From: Achromobacter pestifer
GTDB taxonomy: Bacteria > Pseudomonadota > Gammaproteobacteria > Burkholderiales > Burkholderiaceae_B
Direction of reading: 5' to 3'
Length of the DNA stretch: 64,000 nt
Assembly (NCBI RefSeq): GCF_013267355.1
Contig: NZ_CP053985.1
Coordinates: 1,922,001-1,986,000, forward strand
Part shown: piece after piece, positions 25,676 to 34,364 of the stretch
Position numbering within the stretch: the first letter of the stretch is position 1
Layout: each line of letters begins with the position of its first letter
Notes under the pieces: generated by a model
What the model was told of the DNA's origin: nothing
What the model saw: the letters and a program-made list of their open reading frames with translations, nothing else
The model's database searches: none
Position numbers and translations under genes: made by a program

Positions 25676-26756
25676 GCTTTCTGTAGAAGACCTGCACCTG
25701 GATTACGGCGACAACCCGGTGCTCAAGGGCGTGTCGATGCAGCTGCGCCAGGGCGAAGTGGTGTCGCTGCTGGGCCCCTCGGGCAGCGGCAAGACCACGC
25801 TGCTGCGCGCCGTGGCCGGCCTGGAAGGCCCCAAGCGCGGCCGCATCACCATCGGCGAGCGCATCGTCTACGACGGCGCGGCGAAGAAGGAGATCCCGGC
25901 CGAGGAGCGCAACCTGGGCCTGGTGTTCCAGTCCTATGCCCTGTGGCCCCACAAGACCGTGTTCGAAAACGTGGCCTACCCGCTCAAGCTGCGCAAGGTG
26001 CCCGGCGCCGAGGTGCGCGAACGCGTCCAGGCCGTGCTGGACCAACTGGGCCTGGGCAAGCTGGGCCAGCGCCATCCGCATGCCCTGTCCGGCGGCCAGC
26101 AGCAGCGCGTGGCCATCGGCCGGGCGCTGGTGTACAGCCCGCCCGTCATCCTGCTGGACGAACCGCTGTCCAACCTGGACGCCAAGCTGCGCGAAGAGGC
26201 CCGCGCCTTCCTGCGCGAGCTGATCATGCGCCTGGGCCTGTCGGCCTTGATGGTGACGCATGACCAGAGCGAAGCCATGGCGATCTCGGACCGCATCCTG
26301 CTGCTGAACAACGGCAAGATCGAACAGCAGGGCACGCCGCAGGAGATGTACGGCTCCCCCTCCACCCTGTTCACCGCCGAATTCATGGGCAGCAATAACC
26401 GACTGGACGGCAAGGTCACCGAAGTACGCGACGGTCAGGCCCGCATCGAAGGGCGCGGCTGGTCGCTGTGGGGCAAGGCCAGCCCGGGCGTGGCCCAGGG
26501 CCAGGACGCCACCGCGGTCATCCGGGTGGAGCAGGTGCGGCTGGCGGACGACCCCGACGGCAACCACGTGGACATGCCGCTGCTGACCAGCATGTACCTG
26601 GGCGACCGCTGGGAGTACCTGTTCCGCACCCCCGACGCCGACCCGGCCCATACCCTGGCGCTGCGCGCCTACGGCCCCGAAGGCCGCGAGCCCGGTCCCT
26701 GCCGGTTGGCCCTGCCCGCCAGCAAAGTCTGGGTGTTTCCCCGCGCCGGCGCCTGA
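25668..26756 (+). CDS. ABC transporter ATP-binding protein (FbpC-like)
   Basis: A 362-residue ATPase with Walker A GPSGSGKTT (36-44), Q-loop, signature LSGGQQQRV, Walker B VILLDEPLSNLD and the switch histidine in MVTHDQSEA, then a C-terminal TOBE-type domain. It completes the binding protein-permease-ATPase set and overlaps the permease gene, so they are translated together. Confidence 0.93.
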   Translation: MIELSVEDLHLDYGDNPVLKGVSMQLRQGEVVSLLGPSGSGKTTLLRAVAGLEGPKRGRITIGERIVYDGAAKKEIPAEERNLGLVFQSYALWPHKTVFENVAYPLKLRKVPGAEVRERVQAVLDQLGLGKLGQRHPHALSGGQQQRVAIGRALVYSPPVILLDEPLSNLDAKLREEARAFLRELIMRLGLSALMVTHDQSEAMAISDRILLLNNGKIEQQGTPQEMYGSPSTLFTAEFMGSNNRLDGKVTEVRDGQARIEGRGWSLWGKASPGVAQGQDATAVIRVEQVRLADDPDGNHVDMPLLTSMYLGDRWEYLFRTPDADPAHTLALRAYGPEGREPGPCRLALPASKVWVFPRAGA

Positions 26757-26815
26757 AGCGCCATCCGGCGTGCGCCCCGGGACCCCGCGGCGCACGCCAG
26801 GCCTAGGCTGTCAGT

Positions 26816-27766
26816 GTGAACCGCCCTTGGCGCCCGGCGGGCCTGGACTGGCTCTACAATGCGCAGGTGCAACACCTCGCTGATTCCCCCTCCCCGCTGA
26901 GCCGTTACCTGCGGTGGCTGGGCGCCCCCGCCCAGCATTACCTGCGAATCGGCATCGCGATATCGCTGTTGGTGCACGCCGGCGCCCTGGCGTGGCGCTT
27001 CGGCGCGCCCGCGCTGTCGCGTCCGCCGGTGACCAGCCTGGAAGTCGTGCTGCTCAATGCCCGCAGCGAAACGCCGCCGGAAACCCCGCGCGCGCAGGCC
27101 CAGAACCAGATGAGCGGCGGCGGCAACGCCGAGCGCGGCATGTCCACCACCCCGCTGCCCCGCACTGGCGAATCGGCCGAGACCATCGTGCTGGAGGCCA
27201 TGCGCCGCCGCCAGGTGCAGCTGGAAGCCGAACAGACCCGCCTGATGACCCAGCTGCGCGCCGCCGACCGCGCGGGCGCCGAGCGTCAGGCCGTCAACCC
27301 GTGGCCCGACGGCGCCGACCTCGGCCGCGATGCCGAAGACCAGGCTAGTCTCATCCAGAGCGCCCAGGTGGCCGCGCTGGCGGCGCGGGTGCAGCAGTAC
27401 AGCGCCGAGCCGCGCAAACAGTTCGTGGCGCCCTCCGCCGAGGCCTCGCGCTACGCCGCCTACCTGGACGCCTGGCGCACCCGCATCGAAACGGTCGGCA
27501 CCCAGCACTACCCGGACGAGGCCCGCGGCCGCATCTACGGCTCCCTGCGCATCACGGTGTCGGTGCGCGCCGACGGCAGCATCGCCAATGTCGATATCGA
27601 CCAGCCCTCGCCGCATGCCGTGCTGAACCAGGCGGCCCGCCGCATCGTCCAGCTGGCCGCGCCCTTCCCGCCGTTCCCGCCCGATATCGCGCGCGACACG
27701 GACGTGCTGGTCATCACCCGTACCTGGCATTTCGTCAACGACACCCTGGAAACACAAGCCCCATGA
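26816..27766 (+). CDS. TonB-like protein with a C-terminal TonB domain
   Basis: A 316-residue protein with a short cytoplasmic part, one membrane helix (about 43-60), a long Ala/Arg/Gln-rich periplasmic stretch and a C-terminal TonB-type domain (TRIETVGTQHYPDEARGRIYGS onwards in two parts, ending in a beta-strand). It could pass inner-membrane energy to an outer-membrane receptor. It lacks the Pro-Glu/Pro-Lys repeats of classical TonB and no exbBD genes are near. The GTG start at 26816 has no good ribosome site; a second GTG at codon 18 is possible. It overlaps aroE by 4 bases. Confidence 0.7.
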   Translation: MNRPWRPAGLDWLYNAQVQHLADSPSPLSRYLRWLGAPAQHYLRIGIAISLLVHAGALAWRFGAPALSRPPVTSLEVVLLNARSETPPETPRAQAQNQMSGGGNAERGMSTTPLPRTGESAETIVLEAMRRRQVQLEAEQTRLMTQLRAADRAGAERQAVNPWPDGADLGRDAEDQASLIQSAQVAALAARVQQYSAEPRKQFVAPSAEASRYAAYLDAWRTRIETVGTQHYPDEARGRIYGSLRITVSVRADGSIANVDIDQPSPHAVLNQAARRIVQLAAPFPPFPPDIARDTDVLVITRTWHFVNDTLETQAP

Positions 27767-28626
27767 CCGAGGCGCCCCCTCTCGCCAGATACGCCGTCAT
27801 CGGCAACCCCATCGCGCACAGCCGCTCGCCCCAGATCCACGCCATGTTTGCCGAACAGACCGGCAAGCCGCTGCGCTACGACCGCCTGCTGGCCCCGGTG
27901 GACGGCTTTGCCGACGCCGTCGCCGCCTTCGTGGCCGAGGGCGGGCTGGGCCTGAACGTGACGGTGCCCTTCAAGCTGGACGCCTACGCCCTGGCGGCCG
28001 GCCGCCTCTCCAGCCGCGCCCGCCTGGCCGGCGCGGTCAACACCCTGTCCTGGCGCGACGGCGCCTGGCATGGCTGCAATACCGACGGCGTGGGACTGGT
28101 ATCGGACCTGCTGCGCCTGGGCCTGCGCCTCGCCGGGGCGTCCGTGCTGCTGGTCGGCGCGGGCGGCGCCGCCCGCGGCGTGCTGCAGCCGCTGGCCGAG
28201 GCTGGCTGCGCCCGCATCCACATCGTCAACCGCACCGCGTCCAAGGCGGAAGAACTGGCTGCCTCCTGGCGCGACAGCGGCGTGTCGCCGCAGACGCCCG
28301 TCACCGGCGGCAGCCTGGCGGACGCCGCCCTGGCCGGCGGCTGGAACCTGGTCATCAACGCCACCGCCAGCGGCCTGCAGAACGCCGCCCCTGACCTGCC
28401 CCCGGGCCTCTACGCGCCCGGCGCCGCCGCCTACGACATGATGTACGGCGCCCAGCCCACCGCCTTCATGCAACAGGCTCAAGCCGACGGCGCCGCCCTC
28501 GCGGCCGATGGCCTGGGCATGCTGGTGGGCCAGGCGGCCGAGAGTTTCTACATCTGGCATGGCGTGCGTCCCGACCCCGCCCCCGTGCTGGCCGCGCTGC
28601 GCGAGGCGCTCAAGGCCGGGCAATAG
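27763..28626 (+). CDS. aroE: Shikimate dehydrogenase
   Basis: A 287-residue NADP-dependent enzyme that reduces 3-dehydroshikimate. It shows GNPIAHSRSPQIH for substrate binding, NVTVPFK with the catalytic lysine, the aspartate of NTDGVG, and the nucleotide loop VGAGGAARGV. The start overlaps the TonB-like stop as ATGA and mtgA begins 5 bases after its stop. Confidence 0.95.
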   Translation: MTEAPPLARYAVIGNPIAHSRSPQIHAMFAEQTGKPLRYDRLLAPVDGFADAVAAFVAEGGLGLNVTVPFKLDAYALAAGRLSSRARLAGAVNTLSWRDGAWHGCNTDGVGLVSDLLRLGLRLAGASVLLVGAGGAARGVLQPLAEAGCARIHIVNRTASKAEELAASWRDSGVSPQTPVTGGSLADAALAGGWNLVINATASGLQNAAPDLPPGLYAPGAAAYDMMYGAQPTAFMQQAQADGAALAADGLGMLVGQAAESFYIWHGVRPDPAPVLAALREALKAGQ

Positions 28627-28631
28627 ACGGC

Positions 28632-29354
28632 ATGGCGACGCGCAAGGGCCGCTCCTGGTTCCGGATCATCAGCGGCGCGCTGATGGCGCTGGTGTGCCTG
28701 GTGCTGCTCTACCAGTTCTGGCTGTTCGCCCAGGTGGTCTGGTACAACTACCGCCCCCCGGGCAGCAGCGCGATCATGCGCGAGGAACGCTCCCGCCTGA
28801 GCGACGGCAACCCCGATTTCGAGCTGAAATACGAATGGGTGCCCTACGACAAGATCAACCGCAACCTCAAGCGCGCGGTCGTGGCGTCCGAGGACTCCAA
28901 CTTCACCGAGCATGACGGCGTCGAATGGGACGCCATCCGCAAGGCCTGGGAATACAACCAGAAGCAGCAGGAAGCCGGCCGCGGCAAGGTGCGCGGCGGC
29001 TCCACCATCACCCAGCAGCTGGCCAAGAACCTGTTCCTGTCCAGCTCCCGCAGCTATATCCGCAAGGGCCAGGAACTCGTGCTGACCTACATGATCGAAC
29101 ACGTCATGAGCAAGGAGCGGATCCTGGAGCTGTATCTGAACGTGGCGGAATGGGGCGAAGGCGTGTTCGGCGCCCAGGCCGCCGCCAAACACTATTTCAA
29201 TACCTCCGCCGCCAATCTTGGGGCCAGCCAGTCGGCCCGGCTGGCGGCCATGCTGCCCAACCCGCGCTTCTATGACGCCCACCGCAATACCCGGTACCTG
29301 AACTCCCGGGTCGGCGTCCTGACGCGGCGGATGCAAATGGTCGACATCCCCTGA
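28632..29354 (+). CDS. mtgA: Monofunctional peptidoglycan transglycosylase
   Basis: A 240-residue membrane-anchored glycosyltransferase (family 51) that polymerises lipid II. One N-terminal helix (about 15-35) is followed by the catalytic ASEDSNFTEHDG with the essential glutamate, GGSTITQQLAKNLFL and the ERILELYLNVAEWGEG motif. The aroE-mtgA order is common in this group. Confidence 0.95.
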   Translation: MATRKGRSWFRIISGALMALVCLVLLYQFWLFAQVVWYNYRPPGSSAIMREERSRLSDGNPDFELKYEWVPYDKINRNLKRAVVASEDSNFTEHDGVEWDAIRKAWEYNQKQQEAGRGKVRGGSTITQQLAKNLFLSSSRSYIRKGQELVLTYMIEHVMSKERILELYLNVAEWGEGVFGAQAAAKHYFNTSAANLGASQSARLAAMLPNPRFYDAHRNTRYLNSRVGVLTRRMQMVDIP

Positions 29355-29434
29355 CACGGATACGGCCCTCTGGTCCCCACCCTCAGCGGCGGGATTTGTT
29401 AAGCTTTCGGGTTTAGGCGCTCCTCCTTTCTTTC

Positions 29435-30613
29435 ATGCGTACCGCACGTCGCTACCTGGCCCGCGAGATCTATCGCTCTTGCGCAGTGGTCCTCATGGCC
29501 CTGCTGGGCCTTTTCACGTTCTTCGCGTTGGTGGACGATCTGGACAACGTGGGCGACAAGTTCTCCATGATGGCCCTGCTGTACATGCAGGCGCTGGCGA
29601 TCCCGACCCGTCTCTACGACCTGCTGCCCATCGGCCTGCTGATCGGCGCCATCCTGGCGCTGGCTGGGCTGGCCCAGCGCAACGAACTGGTCATCCTGCG
29701 GGTGTCCGGCGTCAGCGGCATGAAGCTGCTGCGCATGCTCTGGATCGTCACGATCCCGCTGATGATAGGCGCGGGCCTGCTGTCCGAGTACGTCACGCCC
29801 TGGGCCGAAATCAAGTCCGGCGAGGCCAACCTGCTGTTCCGCGGCAAGGCGGGCGGCGACCGTCTCAAGAGCGGCTACTGGTTCAAGGAACCCACCGCCA
29901 ACGGCGGCACCCGCATCATCAATATCGGCGAACTTAGAGGCGACGGCCAGGTAACCAACGTCACGATTTATGAGTTCAAGAAAGACCAGACGCTGTCCGT
30001 CCTGTCCACCTCGCCGCTCGGCCTGTTTCTCCATGGCGACCTGTGGCTGAACAATGTCACTGAAACGCGACTTGACGATCAGGCGGCTGAAGCATTGGCC
30101 GATGCTCGCCCACCCAAGAACCCGCCGGCTACTGTCGTGAAGGTGCAAGAGCGTCGGATTGACACGACACTCAGCGCAGAACGCCTGCTGGCCCGCGTCC
30201 TGACCCCCGAACGCATGTCCATCGCCACGCTGCTGGACTATGTGGATTATTTGCGCAACAACCAGCTGCAATATGGTCGACAGGTCGTCGCCTTGTGGCG
30301 CAAACTGGCATATCCGTTCACCCTGCTGGTCATGATCACCATTGCCGCTCCCATCGGCTTGATGCAGACGCGCCGCGGCGGCGTAGGCGCCAAGGTCTTC
30401 ATCGGCATCCTGCTGGGCGTGGGCTTCTTCATGCTGAACCAGTTGGCCCTGAACGTAGGCATGCTGGGCAAATGGCCGGCCTGGCTGACCGCCCTGGGTC
30501 CGAACATCGGCGCCATGATCATGGCGCTGGGCGCGATGGGCTACATGGAGTACCGCCACACCATCGCGCGGATCGTGCAACAACGTTGGCCTTGGAGCAA
30601 AAGTCCCGCATGA
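29435..30613 (+). CDS. lptG: LPS export ABC permease LptG
   Basis: A 392-residue LptF/LptG-family permease with six membrane segments (three at each end) and a large periplasmic domain between. It is part of the LptBFG complex that lifts lipopolysaccharide out of the inner membrane. The LptG assignment over LptF rests on overall similarity. No lptF lies directly upstream, where it is often found; mtgA is there instead. The stop overlaps the apaH start as ATGA. Confidence 0.85.
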   Translation: MRTARRYLAREIYRSCAVVLMALLGLFTFFALVDDLDNVGDKFSMMALLYMQALAIPTRLYDLLPIGLLIGAILALAGLAQRNELVILRVSGVSGMKLLRMLWIVTIPLMIGAGLLSEYVTPWAEIKSGEANLLFRGKAGGDRLKSGYWFKEPTANGGTRIINIGELRGDGQVTNVTIYEFKKDQTLSVLSTSPLGLFLHGDLWLNNVTETRLDDQAAEALADARPPKNPPATVVKVQERRIDTTLSAERLLARVLTPERMSIATLLDYVDYLRNNQLQYGRQVVALWRKLAYPFTLLVMITIAAPIGLMQTRRGGVGAKVFIGILLGVGFFMLNQLALNVGMLGKWPAWLTALGPNIGAMIMALGAMGYMEYRHTIARIVQQRWPWSKSPA

Positions 30614-31443
30614 ACGGCAGTATCTGGATGATCGGCGACGTGCAGGGCTGCTGCTCGCCGCTGGATCGCTTGCTGTCCCACCCCGAACTGGTCGGCGATC
30701 CCAAGTCGCGCTTCTGGTTCGCCGGCGACCTGGTCAACCGCGGCCCCGAATCGCTGGAAACCCTGCGCCGCATCATCGACCTGGGCGACCGCGCGACCAC
30801 GGTGCTGGGCAACCATGACCTGCACCTGCTGGCCACGGCCGCGGGGGTGCGCAAGCCCTCAAAATCGGACACGCTCGAGGACGTCCTGCGGGCGCCGGAC
30901 GCGGCCGACCTGATCAACTGGCTGCGCTTTCGCCCGCTGGCCCACTTCGAACAGAACCACCTGCTGGTCCACGCCGGCACGCTGGCCAAATGGGACGTGG
31001 CCAAGACGCTGGCCCTGGCCGGCGAAGTCCAGGACGCCCTGCGCGGGCCGAACTGGCAGAAGGCGCTGCAAAAGATGTACGGCAACGAGCCGGCCACGTG
31101 GAAGGAAGACCACAAGGGCGGCAAGCGCATGCGGGTCATCATCAACGCGCTGACGCGCATCCGCCTGTGCACGCCCAACGGCCACATGGAATTCGCCACC
31201 AAGGTGACGCCGGGCGCCTGGCCGACCGGCCTGGTGCCCTGGTTCGACGTGCCCAACCGCGCCACGCGCAATGTCACGACGGTGTTCGGGCATTGGTCGA
31301 CGCTGGGGTTGTTGCAGCGGCCTGATGTAATTTGCCTGGATACGGGGTGCGTTTGGGGCGGGTCGCTGACGGCTTTGCGGTTGCAGGATCGGAGGCTGGT
31401 GCAGGTGAAGTGCTCGCAGTTTCAGGATCCGTTGTCTGAGTAG
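30610..31443 (+). CDS. apaH: Symmetrical diadenosine tetraphosphatase
   Basis: A 277-residue metallophosphatase that splits Ap4A into two ADP. Metal-site motifs are [16 protein letters not shown] and GNHDLHLLA, with the C-terminal HWSTLG and [12 protein letters not shown] 30610 overlaps the lptG stop. The last 100 bases show relaxed codon use just before repeat module 2. Confidence 0.93.
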   Translation: MNGSIWMIGDVQGCCSPLDRLLSHPELVGDPKSRFWFAGDLVNRGPESLETLRRIIDLGDRATTVLGNHDLHLLATAAGVRKPSKSDTLEDVLRAPDAADLINWLRFRPLAHFEQNHLLVHAGTLAKWDVAKTLALAGEVQDALRGPNWQKALQKMYGNEPATWKEDHKGGKRMRVIINALTRIRLCTPNGHMEFATKVTPGAWPTGLVPWFDVPNRATRNVTTVFGHWSTLGLLQRPDVICLDTGCVWGGSLTALRLQDRRLVQVKCSQFQDPLSE

Positions 31444-31504
31444 CGGTTTCGAGGACTTTTTTCCGGCTCGGTTTGATTGCTTCGTGGGCCGTAGCGTAGT
31501 GCTT

Positions 31505-31680
31505 CGTAGGCCGCCCGTCGGCGGGAACGCCTGAGTGGCGAGCGCCCACGATTGCGGTCCGGAGCCTTCGCTCCGGACTGCCCCGTCGTCATCTTCGTCC
31601 AGGCCTTCGGCCTTCCCTTCAGATTCCCTCGGGCGCATCGAGGTTGCTCGCCACCCAGGCGTCCGCGCCGACGGGCTACC
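31505..31680 (+). repeat. Structured dispersed repeat, copy 3 (module 2 left end)
   Basis: The core is in the same orientation as copy 1. The arms share the outer CGTCGGCG part with copy 1, but the inner third is different and still complementary. They are imperfect, with about three mismatches or bulges. The variable hairpin is AGGCC-TTC-GGCCT (31601-31613). Confidence 0.83.
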
Positions 31681-31738
31681 TGAATCTTGGCCTGTCGCGC
31701 CGCTAGAGCCGTGGTCAGGGGCGAGTCGTTGCTTGCCC

Positions 31739-31772
31739 GTCATTCTCGGCCGCGCGGGCGGCCGAGAATGAC
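31739..31772. repeat. Perfect hairpin, module 2 internal repeat
   Basis: This is identical to the 15-bp hairpin at 18618-18651 and is followed by the same ATACGTGATTT flank. Confidence 0.85.
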
Positions 31773-31862
31773 ATACGTGATTTCTTGAATTTCTATTGTG
31801 TTCGCTTGCGCGAATGCGATCAGCTGTTAGTTGATGGCCGCCAGCTAGCGGGGGTGGGCGGT

Positions 31863-31923
31863 GATGGGTGGCGCGCGATGGCGAACCGTTTGCGCATGCT
31901 GACCATCACGCGCGCCACCCATC
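31863..31923. repeat. Long hairpin, module 2 internal repeat
   Basis: This is the counterpart of 18743-18803, with the outer arms identical. The inner loop bases differ but keep a short pairing, ATGG with CCAT. Confidence 0.75.
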
Positions 31924-32055
31924 CGACACTGACGTTGAATGACGATTGTTGGCCAACCGACGCACTTCAGCGCCCTACATACCAAAATTCACCAACCACC
32001 AACTGCACTCACCACCAGCGCGCAGCGCCAACACGCGACGCAAGACACCGCGTAA

Positions 32056-32090
32056 GCCCCAAAAGGCCGCCCGCGCGGCCGGCCTGGGGC
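32056..32090 (+). repeat. Terminator-like hairpin, module 2 internal repeat
   Basis: This is the counterpart of 18973-19007, with GCCCCAA and TGGGGC at the ends and the same CGGGCCCCGCAAGACACGCC following it. Confidence 0.75.
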
Positions 32091-32148
32091 GGGCCCCGCA
32101 AGACACGCCACCAACCACTGCTCTAGCCGCGCAACAAGCCAAGACGCA

Positions 32149-32324
32149 CGTAGTCCGTCGTCGCGGGCGGCGTGGCGGCTCGCAACCTCGATGCGCCCGA
32201 GGGAATCTGAAGGAACCGCCAAAGGCGGTGACGAAGATGACGAAGGGGCAGTCCGGAGCGAACGCTCCGGACCGCAATCGTGGGCGCGAGCCGCCACGCC
32301 GCCCGCGACGACGGACGACCTACG
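32149..32324 (-). repeat. Structured dispersed repeat, copy 4 (module 2 right end)
   Basis: The core is inverted relative to copy 3. Perfect 30-base arms (32154-32183 and 32286-32315) have a sequence unlike that of copies 2 and 7. The variable hairpin is ACCGCC-AAA-GGCGGT. It ends about 14 bases before the plsC stop codon. Confidence 0.85.
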
Positions 32325-32337
32325 AAGCACTTACGAG

Positions 32338-33078
32338 CTACAGCACACTCAAAATCGCATCTCGAGCCTGATGCGAAAGCTCCAGCCGAGTAGGCAGACT
32401 CCCGTCCGGATGCCGCGCCGCCAACGGCGGCAGGAACACCACTTCGACGGCCAACCCCGTCACGCCCAGCACCCGCCAGAGATTCGCCACCAAGGACTCC
32501 TCCCCCACGAACGCCGCATAGCCGCTGCGCTTGCCATGCTGCAGGAACCGCAAGGCCACCGGCTGGATCTCGACGGCGGCGGAACGCGCCGGTTCAAACA
32601 GGCTGGCATGGAAAGGCAGCAGTTCGAAACCCTCGGTCGTCGTCCCTTCGGGGAACAATCCCACCGCATCGCCCTGCTTGAAGCGGGCCTGCATGGATTC
32701 GCCCATGGCGTGCACCGCGTGGCGCTGGCCGCGTTCGATGAAAAGCGTGCCGGCGCCGGCCACCAGCCAGCCGATGATAGGCCAGCTGCGGATTTCGCTT
32801 TTGGCGACGAAGGACGTGGCGCGCGCCGAATTCAGCACGAAGATATCGATCCAGGACACGTGGTTGGCCACCATCAGCACCGGACCGGTCAGGCGCGGTT
32901 CGCCCTTGAGGATGACCCGCAGGCCACAGAAGGCCATCAGGCAGCGCGACCAGCGGCGGTTCAGCCAGGCGCGCGACTTGTGCCCGATCAGCGGATACAC
33001 CAGGCCCACGCACAAGAGGCCGAAGAGAATCCAGGGCACCACGAGGAACAGCCTAAGGACAAAGCGCAGCAGCTTCAA
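32338..33078 (-). CDS. plsC: 1-acyl-glycerol-3-phosphate acyltransferase
   Basis: A 246-residue PlsC-family membrane acyltransferase for phosphatidic acid synthesis. It has an N-terminal membrane helix, the HX4D catalytic motif NHVSWID and the FPEGTTTEG substrate motif. The start is taken as the TTG at 33078, which overlaps the stop of the upstream pyrC-like gene as TTGA and places the membrane helix at the N-terminus. The open frame runs further up, but that would lie inside pyrC. Confidence 0.85.
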   Translation of the reverse strand: MKLLRFVLRLFLVVPWILFGLLCVGLVYPLIGHKSRAWLNRRWSRCLMAFCGLRVILKGEPRLTGPVLMVANHVSWIDIFVLNSARATSFVAKSEIRSWPIIGWLVAGAGTLFIERGQRHAVHAMGESMQARFKQGDAVGLFPEGTTTEGFELLPFHASLFEPARSAAVEIQPVALRFLQHGKRSGYAAFVGEESLVANLWRVLGVTGLAVEVVFLPPLAARHPDGSLPTRLELSHQARDAILSVL

Positions 33079-34364
33079 ACCGGAGTCTCCCAGGCCAGGC
33101 TGCCACCGACCACGGTGGCGCGTACACGGCCGGGCAGCATCATACCCGCGAACGGGGTGTGGCCGCTGCGGCTTTGCAGGGCAGCCGGCATCACCAGCCA
33201 TTCGGCGTCCAGGTCGGCCAGGCACAGGTCTGCTGGCGCTCCCACGCCCAGATGGCCAGCCGTTGCAGCCTGCGGCGCGATCTTGTCCAGTACCGCGGCG
33301 GGTCCGCTAGTGATGCGCGCCAGCGCTTCGGCCAAGGGGCGCCGGTGGTCACGCGCCCACTTCAGGGCCAGGGACAACAACAGCTCCAGCCCCGTGGCGC
33401 CAGGCTCGGCCAACGGGAATGGCACGGCTTTGGCGGCGTCGTCGACGGGGGTGTGATCGGAGCACAGCGCGTCGACCGTGCCGTCGGCCAGCGCCGCCTG
33501 GATCGCGTCGCGGTCGCGCTGGCCGCGCAGCGGCGGATTCAGGCGGAAGTCCGTGTTGAAGAAGCCGATGTCCACGTCGGTCAGGTGCAGGCTGTGGGCG
33601 GACACGTCGGCCGTGACCGGCAGGCCCTCGCGCCGGGCGGCGCGCAGCAGCTCCAGCCCGGCGGCCGTGGACAGCCGCGTCAGATGCACGCGCGCGCCGG
33701 TGGCGCGCTGCAGTTCGAAAATGGTGTGCAGCGCCACGGTTTCCGCTTGCGGCGGCAGCCCTTCGAGGCCCAGGCGTTCGGCGTAGGCGCCGCTGGCGGC
33801 GGCCGCGCTGCGCGCAAGCCACGGGTCTTGCGGGCGCAGCCACAGCGCCAGGCCCATGCCGCTGGCGTAGCGCATCGCGCCCCAGAGCACGCGCGTGTCG
33901 GCGATGCCTTGCTCGCCTTGCGCATAGGCCAGGCAGCCCGCCTGGGCCAGCAGGCCCATCTCCGCCAGCGTTTCGCCCGCCAGCCCCACGGTCATCGCGC
34001 CCAGCGGATGGATCCGGCATTGCCCGGCCTCGGCGTGGCGCATCAAGGCCTCGGCCTTGCCGGGTTCATCCAGCGGCGCGCCGGGGTCCGGCGGCAGCAC
34101 CAGCCGGGTGACGCCGCCGGCAAGCGCCGCACGCAGTTCGGAAGGCGCGAATGCCGCCGCGCCGGGCTGCGACACCCGCGCGGACAGATCGATCAGACCC
34201 GGCAAGACCGCCAGTCCACTTGCGTCCAGGCGACGGTCCGCGAGAAAGCCGTCGGGCTCGCTGCCCACGGCGACGACATGGCCGTCGGCGATGTAGAGGT
34301 CGTGCTGCCCGTCCACCGCGTTGGCAGGATCGATCAGCCGGCCATTGGCGATATGCAGTCTCAT
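33075..34364 (-). CDS. Dihydroorotase-like protein lacking metal ligands (PyrC'/PyrX type)
   Basis: A 429-residue amidohydrolase-fold protein homologous to dihydroorotase. The metal-binding HxH of the strand PGLIDLHVH reads PGLIDLSAR here, the PHH motif reads SAHS, and the SDHAPH loop reads SDHTPVD. It is therefore very probably not an active dihydroorotase. In Pseudomonas an inactive PyrC' holds aspartate transcarbamoylase together; a similar scaffold role with the neighbouring PyrB-like protein is likely. It overlaps pyrB by 4 bases (34361-34364) and plsC by 4. Confidence 0.88.
   Translation of the reverse strand: MRLHIANGRLIDPANAVDGQHDLYIADGHVVAVGSEPDGFLADRRLDASGLAVLPGLIDLSARVSQPGAAAFAPSELRAALAGGVTRLVLPPDPGAPLDEPGKAEALMRHAEAGQCRIHPLGAMTVGLAGETLAEMGLLAQAGCLAYAQGEQGIADTRVLWGAMRYASGMGLALWLRPQDPWLARSAAAASGAYAERLGLEGLPPQAETVALHTIFELQRATGARVHLTRLSTAAGLELLRAARREGLPVTADVSAHSLHLTDVDIGFFNTDFRLNPPLRGQRDRDAIQAALADGTVDALCSDHTPVDDAAKAVPFPLAEPGATGLELLLSLALKWARDHRRPLAEALARITSGPAAVLDKIAPQAATAGHLGVGAPADLCLADLDAEWLVMPAALQSRSGHTPFAGMMLPGRVRATVVGGSLAWETPV

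Noticed and set aside
33078..33225. Longer N-terminus for PlsC
   Set aside because: The extra 49 codons lie inside the pyrC-like gene, are Arg/Pro-rich and would bury the membrane anchor; the TTG at 33078 is coupled to the upstream stop.
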